NCBI RefSeq assembly: GCF_947077775.1
Contig: NZ_CAMTTE010000001.1
Coordinates: 1,550,001-1,614,000, forward strand
Direction of reading: 5' to 3'
DNA: 64,000 bases
DNA from: Salinibacter pepae
GTDB lineage: Bacteria > Bacteroidota > Rhodothermia > Rhodothermales > Salinibacteraceae
This document shows positions 19,061 to 27,454 of this stretch, piece after piece. The notes under the pieces are model-generated. The model had not been told where the DNA came from. It ran no database searches and saw nothing but the letters and a program-made list of their open reading frames with translations. The position numbers and the translations under genes are program-made. Numbering within the stretch: the first letter of the stretch is position 1; each line of letters begins with the position of its first letter.

Positions 19061-20914
19061 CTACGGGCGTGGGGGCGTGGGGGCCGACCGCGGAAGGGCC
19101 GTGTCGAGTCGCCGAAGCACGGCGTGGGCGTTGGCCAACACGTCTTCGGGCGCCGAAGAGCCGGCACGGGGCGCGTACTGGGCCTCGTCGCAGCGGTCGA
19201 GCACGTCGTAGAGGGCGCCCTGGAGATCCGGCGAAACGTCGTGGCGGGGCAGCTCGCGGTCGAGCACCGTCCGGGGCACGTCGTTGGGGCCGTCGCGCCC
19301 CAGCCGTTCCGCCAGGAAGGCGCGGAGCGCACGCGCCACCGCATTGTAGAAGGCCGCGTCGTCCCCTGCTCGCAGGTGGCGACGGGCCGCCTGAAGGCGG
19401 TTCGTTTCTTCATTGGGGGCGGGCGTTTTCTCGACGGCGGCCGTTTCGTCCGGCGACGGCGCACCACCGGACCGCCAGCGCCGATAGGCGACGCCGGCCG
19501 CGACGACCAGGGCCGGCGCCAGAAGGGCGAGGTATGCCCAGGGATTTCGGTAGAGGGGACGCCGGTCCGTTCGTGCCCACTGCGCCTCGGTCGCGGCCAT
19601 CGGCGCCGCCACGTCCCCCACCGGCAGGCCGTTTCCCGTCCGGCCCACCGCCCGCGGGGCCGCCTCCCCCGTGACCCGCAGCGTCGGGGGCTGGGCGCGG
19701 CGCGTCCTGTACCGCCCCGCGTCCGGATCGAAGTAGGAGAACGTGACGGCCGGGAGGTCGTAGCGCCCGCCGGACTGGGGCACGAGCGTGTAGGTAAATG
19801 TTTTGGTGCCGTGGATGCGGGACGCGTTGCGCTCGATGTTCGTCTCGACGGTTGGGTCATACACCTCCATGTCCGCGGGCGCCCCTACGGACGGTGGGGC
19901 GAGCGTTGCCAAATTGCCCGTGCCGTCCACCTCTACCGTCAGGGTGACCGGCTCCCCCACCGACGTGCTGTCCGTATCGGTCCCGGCCGTCATCGAAAAC
20001 CGCCCCACAGCTCCGTTGAAGGCGGGCGGCGCCCCCGACGGCAGGGCCCGTGCCTCCAGCGAGAGGCCCTCGGAGGCGAGCTGCACGGGCTCGAAGCGCC
20101 CCCGGAGGGACGGCCCGCGGTCGCGCAAGCGCATCGTCCCCTGGGCCTCCGTCTCGATGCGCAGGGGATCGACCTGCAGGGTGCCCGGCCGCGTGGGAAA
20201 CAGGGCCGCCCGCTTTAGGACCACGGTCTCGTACGCCCGTCCATGGGCCCGCCGCCGTTGGGGGGTGGGGCGGGCGGCCACGTTGAGCTCCTCGCGCCAG
20301 AAGCCCGGCGCGTCCCACGATCCGGCCAGGCGGCTGTGGCGGAGCCGGATGCCGGGACGATAGAACAAACTGTACTCGACGATCACCTGCTCATTCTGGT
20401 ACACCTGACCGTCGGTTGCCCGCGCACGGATGAAAAGGTCCCGAGCGTTCAGGGACTTGTCCCTAGACGCGCCGTCGGGGCGCGTTAGCGTCGGGGCGTC
20501 GGGCTTGCCCGTCCGCGGGGACACCCGAACGCGGATGGGATCGGTGCTGTACGTCTCCCCCTGCACCACCACGGTGAGGGGCCGGATGCGTGCGGCCCCC
20601 TGCTGCCGTGGGCGAAGCCGCCACGAAAAGACGACGCGTTGACGAAGCCGCCCGCCCCTCGACGCCCGAATCTGCTTCATCCGGGGCGTGCGCTGCTGGG
20701 GCTCCAGGTTGGTCGTCGAGGGCGGATCCGGCGTCTGCACGACGGTGGCGGGGGCCCCCTCGACCCGCACCGTCAACTGGACCGTTTCGCCCACCCGCAC
20801 GTCGGTGGGGGTGGCCTCGGCCGTGACCCGTACCGGTCCGCTGGACTGGGCCCGACTCATCCCGACACACACTCCCCCCAACACAACCACGAAAACCGCG
20901 AGTCGGACAAGCAT
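19061..20914 (-). CDS. batD: BatD-like protein (oxygen tolerance family)
   Basis: The ATG at 20914 gives a 617-residue protein with a signal peptide (MLVRLAVFVVVLGGVCVG, cleavage after SRA). Repeated beta-rich domains follow, including the BatD opening VTAEATPTDVRVGETVQLTV. A membrane helix lies near residues 460-480 (AYLALLAPALVVAAGVAYRR). The cytoplasmic tail of about 135 residues is helical (RLQAARRHLRAGDDAAFYNA). Most of the protein should be periplasmic and anchored at its C-terminal third. It lies between batC and batE in the Bat operon. Confidence 0.85.
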   Translation of the reverse strand: MLVRLAVFVVVLGGVCVGMSRAQSSGPVRVTAEATPTDVRVGETVQLTVRVEGAPATVVQTPDPPSTTNLEPQQRTPRMKQIRASRGGRLRQRVVFSWRLRPRQQGAARIRPLTVVVQGETYSTDPIRVRVSPRTGKPDAPTLTRPDGASRDKSLNARDLFIRARATDGQVYQNEQVIVEYSLFYRPGIRLRHSRLAGSWDAPGFWREELNVAARPTPQRRRAHGRAYETVVLKRAALFPTRPGTLQVDPLRIETEAQGTMRLRDRGPSLRGRFEPVQLASEGLSLEARALPSGAPPAFNGAVGRFSMTAGTDTDSTSVGEPVTLTVEVDGTGNLATLAPPSVGAPADMEVYDPTVETNIERNASRIHGTKTFTYTLVPQSGGRYDLPAVTFSYFDPDAGRYRTRRAQPPTLRVTGEAAPRAVGRTGNGLPVGDVAAPMAATEAQWARTDRRPLYRNPWAYLALLAPALVVAAGVAYRRWRSGGAPSPDETAAVEKTPAPNEETNRLQAARRHLRAGDDAAFYNAVARALRAFLAERLGRDGPNDVPRTVLDRELPRHDVSPDLQGALYDVLDRCDEAQYAPRAGSSAPEDVLANAHAVLRRLDTALPRSAPTPPRP

Positions 20915-21015
20915 GGACTGTGCGGGCCACATGGGCGGTGTGCCGCTGATAAAGAAAACCGTTCCGGCCCGGGTCGCCACCTTTCCTCCGGCAATGGGCC
21001 GTGCCGTCTGCGCCG

Positions 21016-21612
21016 TTACCAGTCTTTCTCGACCCGACGGGGCGCCTCCGATTCGCCCTGCACCTCACGCAGCAGCTTCTGCTCCTGATTTTCGAGGGCC
21101 TGGAGGAGCCGGGCCGCCTGCGCCTGACTCAGGCGGCGGGCCGACCGGCGGGCGCCAGGTCGATCGCCCCCCTGCCGCCCCTGTGCCTTCGCGCCGGACG
21201 GTCCCGTCGACGATGGGTCCGGCGTCCCGGATGGGGACGCCTCCGAGCGGGACGGGGCGTCGGATTGCGACTGGGATCCCTCCCCCGAGGCGCCGGACTG
21301 CTCCTGCGATCCTTCGTTTCCCCTTGAGGGGTCGCGCTGGGTCTGCGACTGCTGCCCTTGGGGGGACGGTCGCCCTCCCCCGCGCCGCTTCTCGTGCTGC
21401 TCCAGTGTTTTCCGAAGGGCCCGCAGCCGGGGGTCCGACGGGGCGATTTCCAACCCCCGCTCTACCGCCCGCCGGGCCGCCTCCGTATCGCCGGCCACGT
21501 ACCGCTGTGCGGCATCGTGGAACAGGGCGTCGGCGGAGGATTGGCCCACGGCCGGCGTGCCTCCCCCCCCGACCAGCAGGCCCACAACGAGTCCAATCCA
21601 GTACAGGCGCAT
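21016..21612 (-). CDS. batC: BatC-like TPR protein
   Basis: This 198-residue protein has a signal peptide (MRLYWIGLVVGLLVGGGGT) and one TPR-like segment (ALFHDAAQRYVAGDTEAARR). A membrane anchor is not visible. The long hydrophilic middle is Gln/Ser/Gly/Pro-rich (residues about 85-155), and the end is helical and basic (LSQAQAARLLQALENQEQKL). The Gln/Ser-rich tail with a terminal helix is typical of BatC. Its ATG at 21612 overlaps the stop of the upstream TPR gene (TGATG), so translation is probably coupled. Confidence 0.75.
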   Translation of the reverse strand: MRLYWIGLVVGLLVGGGGTPAVGQSSADALFHDAAQRYVAGDTEAARRAVERGLEIAPSDPRLRALRKTLEQHEKRRGGGRPSPQGQQSQTQRDPSRGNEGSQEQSGASGEGSQSQSDAPSRSEASPSGTPDPSSTGPSGAKAQGRQGGDRPGARRSARRLSQAQAARLLQALENQEQKLLREVQGESEAPRRVEKDW

Positions 21613-22268
21613 CACGGGTCCGAGCGGGCAATCTGAGCAATTTCTTCGATGCGGGTGACGAAGTCGCGGTACGCGCGAACCGTCGAGTCCTTCTGCATCC
21701 CGTCCCGCAGCAGGGCCGCGGCGGTGGTGTACTGGGTCCGCGCCACCAGGGCGTCCGCTCGTGCCTTCAGCTTTTGGGCGAAGGGCGAGGGCTCGAGGGT
21801 TGGCGGAGTGCCCCCGGCGCCCCCTCCTGCCTGCCGCTTCAGATACTCGTAGTTGAACCGGGCGGCCTCGTGCGTGGGGTCGAGGAGGAGCACCGTCCGG
21901 TAGCGGTCGAGGGCGTCGGTTCGGTCGTTCATCTCGGCCGCAACGGTGGCGGCGTTGAAAAGCACCCGGACGCGCTCCGCCTTCGTCGTGGCGGCCCGAC
22001 GGGCCATCCGGAGCGCGGCCCGGGCGGCCCCGAGGCGCTCCTGGCGATGAAGGGCCAGCCCCAGGTTGTTCTGGAGGCCCGTGTACACGGAGCCGGTCGT
22101 GTCGTCGAGGGCATCCAGGCCCGCCCGGTAGGTCTCCGCCGCGGCGACGTACCGTCCCCGGTCGAAGAGGGCGTTGCCGTCCCGGCCCTGCCCCGCTCCG
22201 CTGTCGCCGAGGAGGCCAAAGAAGAGCAAAATGAGTGCCGCTCGGGCGAGCATGCGCTCGGGATTCAA
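21612..22268 (-). CDS. TPR protein of the Bat operon
   Basis: The 218-residue protein has a signal peptide (ARAALILLFFGLLGDSG). At least three TPR units span residues 30-145 (NALFDRGRYVAAAETYRAGL; NNLGLALHRQERLGAARAAL; FNAATVAAEMNDRTDALDRY). A further helical region follows (LVARTQYTTAAALLRDGM). It sits between batB and batC, where Bat operons often carry one or more TPR proteins, and overlaps batC by one base. It is probably periplasmic, helping to assemble the BatA/BatB complex; that role is inferred from context. Confidence 0.78.
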   Translation of the reverse strand: MNPERMLARAALILLFFGLLGDSGAGQGRDGNALFDRGRYVAAAETYRAGLDALDDTTGSVYTGLQNNLGLALHRQERLGAARAALRMARRAATTKAERVRVLFNAATVAAEMNDRTDALDRYRTVLLLDPTHEAARFNYEYLKRQAGGGAGGTPPTLEPSPFAQKLKARADALVARTQYTTAAALLRDGMQKDSTVRAYRDFVTRIEEIAQIARSDP

Positions 22269-22330
22269 TTACGAATGCGATGGCAGGACGACAGTTGTAC
22301 GTGCGGTCTCGTCCGTCGATTCCGACGCGA

Positions 22331-23407
22331 CTACCCGCCCTCCTGGGCGCCGCCGCCCCAGGCCTCGGGCCGTACGCCCCCGGCGTGACGGCGCCCCGTC
22401 GGGAGGACGCTTGCGGCGAGCAGGAGCAGCAGGGCCGCCGCCAGGGGCCACTGGTACATCTCCTCGTAGTCGGCAAACCGCTCGGCGTCGTACGTCGTGG
22501 CCCCGACCTGCCGGAGCGCCGCCGGCACGTCCGAGAGGGCACTGGCGGCCGCCCCGACGCGGAAGTACGCCCCCGACCGGGCCAGGCGCGTTAGGGGGGC
22601 CTCGCGCAGACGGCTCCGCACGACCTCGCCCTGGCGGTTCCGCTTGTAGTCGACACGCCGCCCGTTTTCGTAAATCGGAATCCGGGCGCCGTCTTCGGTC
22701 CCCACGCCGGCGGTCAGGAGCGTCACCCCGGCCGCCTCCGCGCGCTGCCGGGCGGCGTCGAGGTCGCCGGCGTGGTCCTCTCCGTCCGAGACGATGAGAA
22801 GCGCCCGGGGGCGCGGCTCTTCGGGGGCCGCCGTCGTGTCGTCCGTCGGACGGGGCGCGCCGAAGGCCCGGAGGCCCGCGTCGACGGCCGCGCTCACGTC
22901 GGTGCCCGGCGTCGAGACCTGGTCGGGGGCCGCCGCGTCGAGGAAAAGGCGGAAGGCGCCGTAGTCGGTCGTAAGGGGCGACTGCACGAACCCGGTTCCG
23001 GCGAAGAGGACGAGCCCCACCCGGTCGCCCGACAGATCGTCCACCAGCGAGCGGATCTCGTTCTTCGCCCGCCGGAGGCGGCTCGGGGGCACATCCTGGG
23101 CCCGCATCGACGCCGAAACGTCCAGCGCCACGACGAGGTCGAGCCCCCGCCGCTCCACCGTGCGCACCTCCGTCCCCCCCCGCGGCCCCATCAGGGCCAC
23201 GGCGCCGAGAAGAAGCGCCCCCACCACGAGGCCCGCCTCCCACTTTCGACGGCGCGGGCGACGGGTCGTCGCGAGCCGCCGCACAGCCCCTGGGGGCCCA
23301 AACTGCTCCCGGGCCGCCCGGCGCCGACGCGCCGCCCACCCGTAGAGCCCCAGGGCCACCGGGCCAAGGAGGAGCGTCCACACGTATGCGGGGTGGAGCC
23401 AATCCAT
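22331..23407 (-). CDS. batB: BatB-like von Willebrand factor A membrane protein
   Basis: The ATG at 23407 (MDWLHPAYVWTLLLGPVAL) gives 358 residues: two membrane helices at about 7-25 and 60-80, a VWA domain and a C-terminal helix (WPLAAALLLLLAASVLPTG). The metal-ion-dependent adhesion site is complete: DVSASM near residue 95, the Thr of PGTDVS, and SDGEDH. The architecture is that of Bat-operon VWA proteins, which form a complex with BatA in the inner membrane. An Asp/Thr/Pro-rich loop (PTDDTTAAPEE) is inserted in the VWA domain. The gene follows batA by 65 bp. Confidence 0.88.
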   Translation of the reverse strand: MDWLHPAYVWTLLLGPVALGLYGWAARRRRAAREQFGPPGAVRRLATTRRPRRRKWEAGLVVGALLLGAVALMGPRGGTEVRTVERRGLDLVVALDVSASMRAQDVPPSRLRRAKNEIRSLVDDLSGDRVGLVLFAGTGFVQSPLTTDYGAFRLFLDAAAPDQVSTPGTDVSAAVDAGLRAFGAPRPTDDTTAAPEEPRPRALLIVSDGEDHAGDLDAARQRAEAAGVTLLTAGVGTEDGARIPIYENGRRVDYKRNRQGEVVRSRLREAPLTRLARSGAYFRVGAAASALSDVPAALRQVGATTYDAERFADYEEMYQWPLAAALLLLLAASVLPTGRRHAGGVRPEAWGGGAQEGG

Positions 23408-23472
23408 GTCTGGGCTGTGATTGCAGGGGTGCGCACGGGCTTTCGGGGGTCCCGCGGATCCCTCGCTGCGTG

Positions 23473-24450
23473 CTACGGGAAGCGCCGGAACAGGGTGGCG
23501 GAGAGGCCGACCTCCAGGAGGGCGAGCCCCAGGGCCGGCAGCAAGAACCACGAATACCGCTCCGTCCGGTCCGTGTAGACGCGCTCGTCGACCGGCGTGG
23601 CCTCCATGGTGTCGATCTCGGCGTAGATGCGCTCCAGGGCGTCCCGGTTCGTCGCGGAAAAGTACTGCCCCCCGGTGGACGTGGAGACGGACCGAAGCAT
23701 CTCCGCGTCCACGCCGGCCGACTCGTCCCGCTGGCCCTGCGGCAGGGGCTCCTCCCAGGCGTCCCTGTCTTCCGACGACCCGACCCCAATCGCGTAGACC
23801 CGCACGCCCATCGTCCGGGCCACCTCGGCCGCCGTGCGGGGATCAATTTGGCCCCGGTTGTTGCGGCCGTCGGTAAGCAGAATGGCCACCTTGCTCTCCG
23901 CCTCGCTGTCCTTCAGCCGGTTGACGGCCGTCGCCAGGGCCGTCCCCACGGCGGTGCCGTCCTCGACCGCCCCAACCTCCACGTCCTCGAGCATGCGCTG
24001 AAGGAACGAATAGTCGAGCGTGAGGGGGGCCTGCGTGTACGCCTCGGCGGCAAAAACGATGAGGCCCACCCGGTCGGACACACGCCCCTCCACGAACGCC
24101 CCCGCCGCCGTGCGCGCAGCCTCGAAGCGGGTCGGCTGGAAGTCCTCCGCCTGCATCGACGTGGAGGCGTCGAGGACCATCATGATGTCGATGCCCTCGG
24201 CCGTCCGGGTCCGCGTGGTCTCTTCGGTCTGGGGGCGGGCCAGGGCCAGGACGCCGAGCGCGAGCGCCCCCATGCGGAGGGCGGCGGGCAGCCATCGCAG
24301 GCGCACAGTCCACGCGATCGGGGCCTTCCGCACCGGCCCCACGTCACTGTACCGGAGGCCCGTCGTCCGCCGTCGGCGCCACCACGTCCAGGCCCCCACC
24401 GCCGGCACGGCGAGGAGCAGCCACAACAGTTGGGGATTGACGAAACTCAC
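23473..24450 (-). CDS. batA: BatA-like von Willebrand factor A membrane protein
   Basis: The 325-residue protein starts MSFVNPQLLWLLLAVPAVGA, the usual BatA beginning (FxxPxxLWLL). A second membrane helix follows near residue 60, then a VWA domain with a complete metal site (LDASTSM near residues 92-98, DGTAVG, LLTDGRNN), and a last helix (WFLLPALGLALLEVGLSATL). It should sit in the inner membrane with the VWA domain in the periplasm or cytoplasm according to the helix count. It is the first VWA gene after the Sir2 gene, 72 bp away. Confidence 0.9.
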   Translation of the reverse strand: MSFVNPQLLWLLLAVPAVGAWTWWRRRRTTGLRYSDVGPVRKAPIAWTVRLRWLPAALRMGALALGVLALARPQTEETTRTRTAEGIDIMMVLDASTSMQAEDFQPTRFEAARTAAGAFVEGRVSDRVGLIVFAAEAYTQAPLTLDYSFLQRMLEDVEVGAVEDGTAVGTALATAVNRLKDSEAESKVAILLTDGRNNRGQIDPRTAAEVARTMGVRVYAIGVGSSEDRDAWEEPLPQGQRDESAGVDAEMLRSVSTSTGGQYFSATNRDALERIYAEIDTMEATPVDERVYTDRTERYSWFLLPALGLALLEVGLSATLFRRFP

Positions 24451-24522
24451 GGTGGAGTGGATCGCGCAGACCCAGCGGATTCAGCACAAAGGGGAGAGCA
24501 AAGGGCACGCCACGAGCAGGTA

Positions 24523-25281
24523 TTACGGCCTCTGGCGAGCGGCCACGGCGTCGACGAGAGCGGGCAGCACGTCCCCGGCGGGGCCCCGGATCGTCTCGTG
24601 GACGTCGTCGGTGACGCCGGTCGTGTCCGGGTTGACCTCGGCCACGTAGGCGCCCTGCTCCCGCGCCGCGACGGGCAGGCGCGCCGCCGGGTACACGACG
24701 GCGCTCGTCCCCACGCTCAAGAACACGTCGGCCTGCTCGGTGGTCGCGTCCGCCTGTTCCATCGCGTCGGGCGGCAGCATCTCCCCGAACCAGACCACGT
24801 CGGGGCGGACGAGCCCATTACAGTCTGGACACCGGGCCGGCTCGCCGTCCTGGATGGCAGCGTCGACGGCCGCCGCCCCAACCGTCTGCTCACAGTCCAT
24901 GCAGTAGTGGTCCGTAATGTTGCCGTGCAGCTCGATGACGGTACTGGTCGCGGCGCGGTTGTGCAGGTCGTCAACGTTTTGGGTCACGACGGCCATCGAC
25001 GGCACGTGCGCCTCCAGGTCCGCCAGGGCGTGGTGGCCCGCGTTGGGCGCGGCGTCCTCCACCACCTCGCGCCGGTGCCGGTACCAGCCCTGTACCAGCT
25101 CGGGGTTGTCGAGGAACGCCTCCACGTTCGCAAGCTCCTGCGGGTCGAACTCCTCCCAGAGCCCACCGGGGTCGCGGAAGGTGGGAATGCCGCTCTCGGC
25201 ACTGATGCCCGCCCCCGTCAGCACGGCCACGTGGCCGGCCTCGGCGAGTCGGTCGACGAGCGTATCACTGAAGTCGGGCAT
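24523..25281 (-). CDS. Sir2-family NAD-dependent protein deacylase
   Basis: The ATG at 25281 (MPDFSDTLVDRLAEAGH) gives 252 residues. Sir2 motifs are all present: TGAGISAESGIPTFRDPGGLWE for NAD binding, TQNVDDLHNRA, the catalytic His in ELHGNI, and a four-cysteine zinc site (CMDC and CPDC). The segment WYRHRREV carries the Tyr-x-x-Arg pair that in class III sirtuins such as CobB and SIRT5 favours succinyl or malonyl lysine. It would remove acyl groups from protein lysines in the cytoplasm. It lies inside the Bat operon, 90 bp after the BatD-like gene, which is unusual. Confidence 0.92.
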   Translation of the reverse strand: MPDFSDTLVDRLAEAGHVAVLTGAGISAESGIPTFRDPGGLWEEFDPQELANVEAFLDNPELVQGWYRHRREVVEDAAPNAGHHALADLEAHVPSMAVVTQNVDDLHNRAATSTVIELHGNITDHYCMDCEQTVGAAAVDAAIQDGEPARCPDCNGLVRPDVVWFGEMLPPDAMEQADATTEQADVFLSVGTSAVVYPAARLPVAAREQGAYVAEVNPDTTGVTDDVHETIRGPAGDVLPALVDAVAARQRP

Positions 25282-25371
25282 GGGCGACGAAAGGGGGGAT
25301 GCGGAGAAGCAGCTCGAGGGCCCCCCCACGCACAAAGCGTAGGGGCCGGCCAGAAATACCGGACCGGGCTT

Positions 25372-26370
25372 TCACGCAGAAGAGGGCGTGTCGTCCGTTG
25401 CCTGCGCGTCGTGCCGGCGCCGGGTGGCTTCGAGGGCGTCGAGCACGGCCTGCGCCTCCTCGAGCACGGACCGGCTCTCCGCCGGGGAGGGCTGGGCGTC
25501 GGCGAACTTGACGAGGTCGGCCTGCTCCAGCACAGCCTGGAGGCGCCGGATGGTCTCCTCGTGCATCGTGGGCCGGCGGCGGAGCGCCGCCACCACCTCG
25601 GCGGTCGTTTGCTCCAGGGCCCGGACGCCGACGCGCCGCACCAAGTAGACGCGCAGGGCCTCGGTGAGGTCCACGTAGAAGGCCTTGGCGGCCTCCGGCC
25701 CGGACGGGTGGCGCCGTTCCAAACGCCCGAGCCGCGCCGACGCCGCCTCGTATGCGGACGCCGCCTCGGGAGCGTCGGCTTCATCCGCGTCGCGGCCTCG
25801 CCAGCGCCACCACCCGTAGGCGCCCCCGCCGAGCGCGGCCGCGGTGAGGAGGGCGAGCAGCCCCCATGCCCAGGCCGGACGCGGAAAGGGTATGAGCGCG
25901 GCCGGGGTACGCAGCGCCTTCGCATCGGGCCCCACGACCGACACGACCGGCACCGTCCGGGGCGGGGTTCCCACGACCGTCGTGTCGCCCCCCGACGCGA
26001 GGCGAACGGGCAGGACGGGCACGCGGGCCGAGTCGAGGGCGAAGGTGGTCACCTCGTAGGCCACGCTGTCGACCCGACGGGCGGTCGACGAGCGGCGCGT
26101 CCGGACGGCCCCCCGCCGGACCGCGTGTAGGTCCCCGAAGACGGCCGACCCGGCGTCCACGCTCGGAAACGTCGCGTCGCGGCCTGCGGCGCGCGTGACC
26201 ACCAGGGTGAGCGTGAATCGCTCGCCGACCTTTACACTGTCGGCCGACACCCGAGCCTCGACGCGGGGCCCCGACTGGGCCCTTGCAGGGGGCCCGCCCG
26301 CGTGCAGCAGGCCCAGGACCACGAGAAGAGGGCCACCGATCCACGTCCACCCTCGCATCCGTCGCTGCAT
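25372..26370 (-). CDS. small BatD-like single-pass membrane protein
   Basis: This protein has about 332 residues (start at the ATG giving MQRRMRGWTW; ATG 26388 adds six). It has a signal peptide (GGPLLVVLGLLHAGG), one beta-sandwich domain beginning VEARVSADSVKVGERFTLTL (the BatD repeat pattern), a membrane helix (WAWGLLALLTAAALGGGAYG) and a helical cytoplasmic tail of about 140 residues. The tail is like that of BatD and of DUF4381 proteins. It resembles a one-repeat BatD and lies between the DUF58 gene and the Sir2 gene. The exact family assignment is uncertain. Confidence 0.7.
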   Translation of the reverse strand: MQRRMRGWTWIGGPLLVVLGLLHAGGPPARAQSGPRVEARVSADSVKVGERFTLTLVVTRAAGRDATFPSVDAGSAVFGDLHAVRRGAVRTRRSSTARRVDSVAYEVTTFALDSARVPVLPVRLASGGDTTVVGTPPRTVPVVSVVGPDAKALRTPAALIPFPRPAWAWGLLALLTAAALGGGAYGWWRWRGRDADEADAPEAASAYEAASARLGRLERRHPSGPEAAKAFYVDLTEALRVYLVRRVGVRALEQTTAEVVAALRRRPTMHEETIRRLQAVLEQADLVKFADAQPSPAESRSVLEEAQAVLDALEATRRRHDAQATDDTPSSA

Positions 26371-26408
26371 ACGTCCCGAGTCGATCAACGGACGGGCGCG
26401 CCTCGTCG

Positions 26409-27284
26409 CTAGCCCCGCCGGGCACGCCGCCGAAAGAATGCAATGAGTGGCTCCAGGTCGTCGCCATCGGTGCGGACGATGACGTGCCCGACCCCGGCCC
26501 GCCGGAGAGTCTCGCGGGTGCGCTCCCGACGCGCCTGCGCCGCGGCCTCGATGGCCGCCCGGGCCGCCGGATCGCGGAGGTCCACCGTCACGGTCTCTCC
26601 GCTCTCGGCGTCGGTCAAACCAACCAGCCCCACCGGGGGCAGTTCCTCTTCGCGGGGGTCTTGAAGCTCAATGCCGATGGTGTCGTGGCGCCGCCCCGCC
26701 GCCCGCAGCATCGAGTCGTAGCCGGCGTCGAAAAAGTCGCTCACCAGCACGAGGATCGACCGGCGCTGCAGGATGCAGAGCACGCGCCGGAGCGCCCCAC
26801 CGATGTCTGTGCCCATCGAGGAGGGCTCGGCCGTAAACAGCTCGCGGATGCACCGCAGCACGTGCCGCCGCCCCGACCCCGGCCGCACGAATCGCTCCGT
26901 CTCGTCGGAAAACAGCAGCAGCCCCACTGTGTCGTTGTTCTGGACGGCACTGAAGGCGATCACCGCACAGATTTCCGCGGCCACCTCGCGCTTCAGTTTG
27001 CCCTGCGACCCAAAATTCCCCGACCCCGACACGTCGACGCACAGCATCACCGTCTGCTCCCGCTCCTCCTCGTACACCTTCACGTAGGTGTCGTCCATCC
27101 GGGCCGACACGTTCCAGTCGATGTTGCGGATGTCATCCCCTACCTGGTAGGGCCGCACCTCCGCAAACTCGATTCCGCGCCCCTTGAAGGCCGACTGGTA
27201 CTCGCCCCGAAAGACGCTCTCGACCCGACCACGGGTGCGGACCTCCAGCCGGCGGATCTTTTCGAAGAGCTCGTCGGGAATCAT
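26409..27284 (-). CDS. DUF58 domain protein of the Bat operon
   Basis: The ATG at 27284 (MIPDELFEKIRRLEVRTRGR) gives 291 residues without membrane segments. The DUF58 signature is clear: GRGIEFAEVRPYQVGDDIRN, then WNVSARMDDTYVKVYEEERE. A VWA-like fold follows (MLCVDVSGSGNFG, residues about 92-104). DUF58 proteins are the soluble partners normally encoded right after the MoxR ATPase at the head of Bat operons. Here they head the operon alone; the 170 bp upstream holds no gene. An upstream ATG in the same frame would add Arg/Gly-rich residues and is not favoured. Confidence 0.88.
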   Translation of the reverse strand: MIPDELFEKIRRLEVRTRGRVESVFRGEYQSAFKGRGIEFAEVRPYQVGDDIRNIDWNVSARMDDTYVKVYEEEREQTVMLCVDVSGSGNFGSQGKLKREVAAEICAVIAFSAVQNNDTVGLLLFSDETERFVRPGSGRRHVLRCIRELFTAEPSSMGTDIGGALRRVLCILQRRSILVLVSDFFDAGYDSMLRAAGRRHDTIGIELQDPREEELPPVGLVGLTDAESGETVTVDLRDPAARAAIEAAAQARRERTRETLRRAGVGHVIVRTDGDDLEPLIAFFRRRARRG

Positions 27285-27454
27285 GGCGAGGCGCACGCTG
27301 GGGAGACGCGGCCGCCGGGACGAGGAGGCCGCACGCGAGAGGCTGTCGGCATCACTTCGTTGTAGTCCCTCGCGGCGCAAATCGTTCGCCGCGGCCGCCG
27401 CCCGCCGGGCCAAACGCCTCCCGTGGACGCGGTCGGCCCGGGCGCCCCCCGGTG

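Noticed and set aside
17411-20218. A plus-strand open frame of about 935 codons opposite the 17372 gene, batE and batD
   Set aside because: Same reason: antisense to recognisable genes with Arg/Gly/Pro/His-rich translation and no motif.
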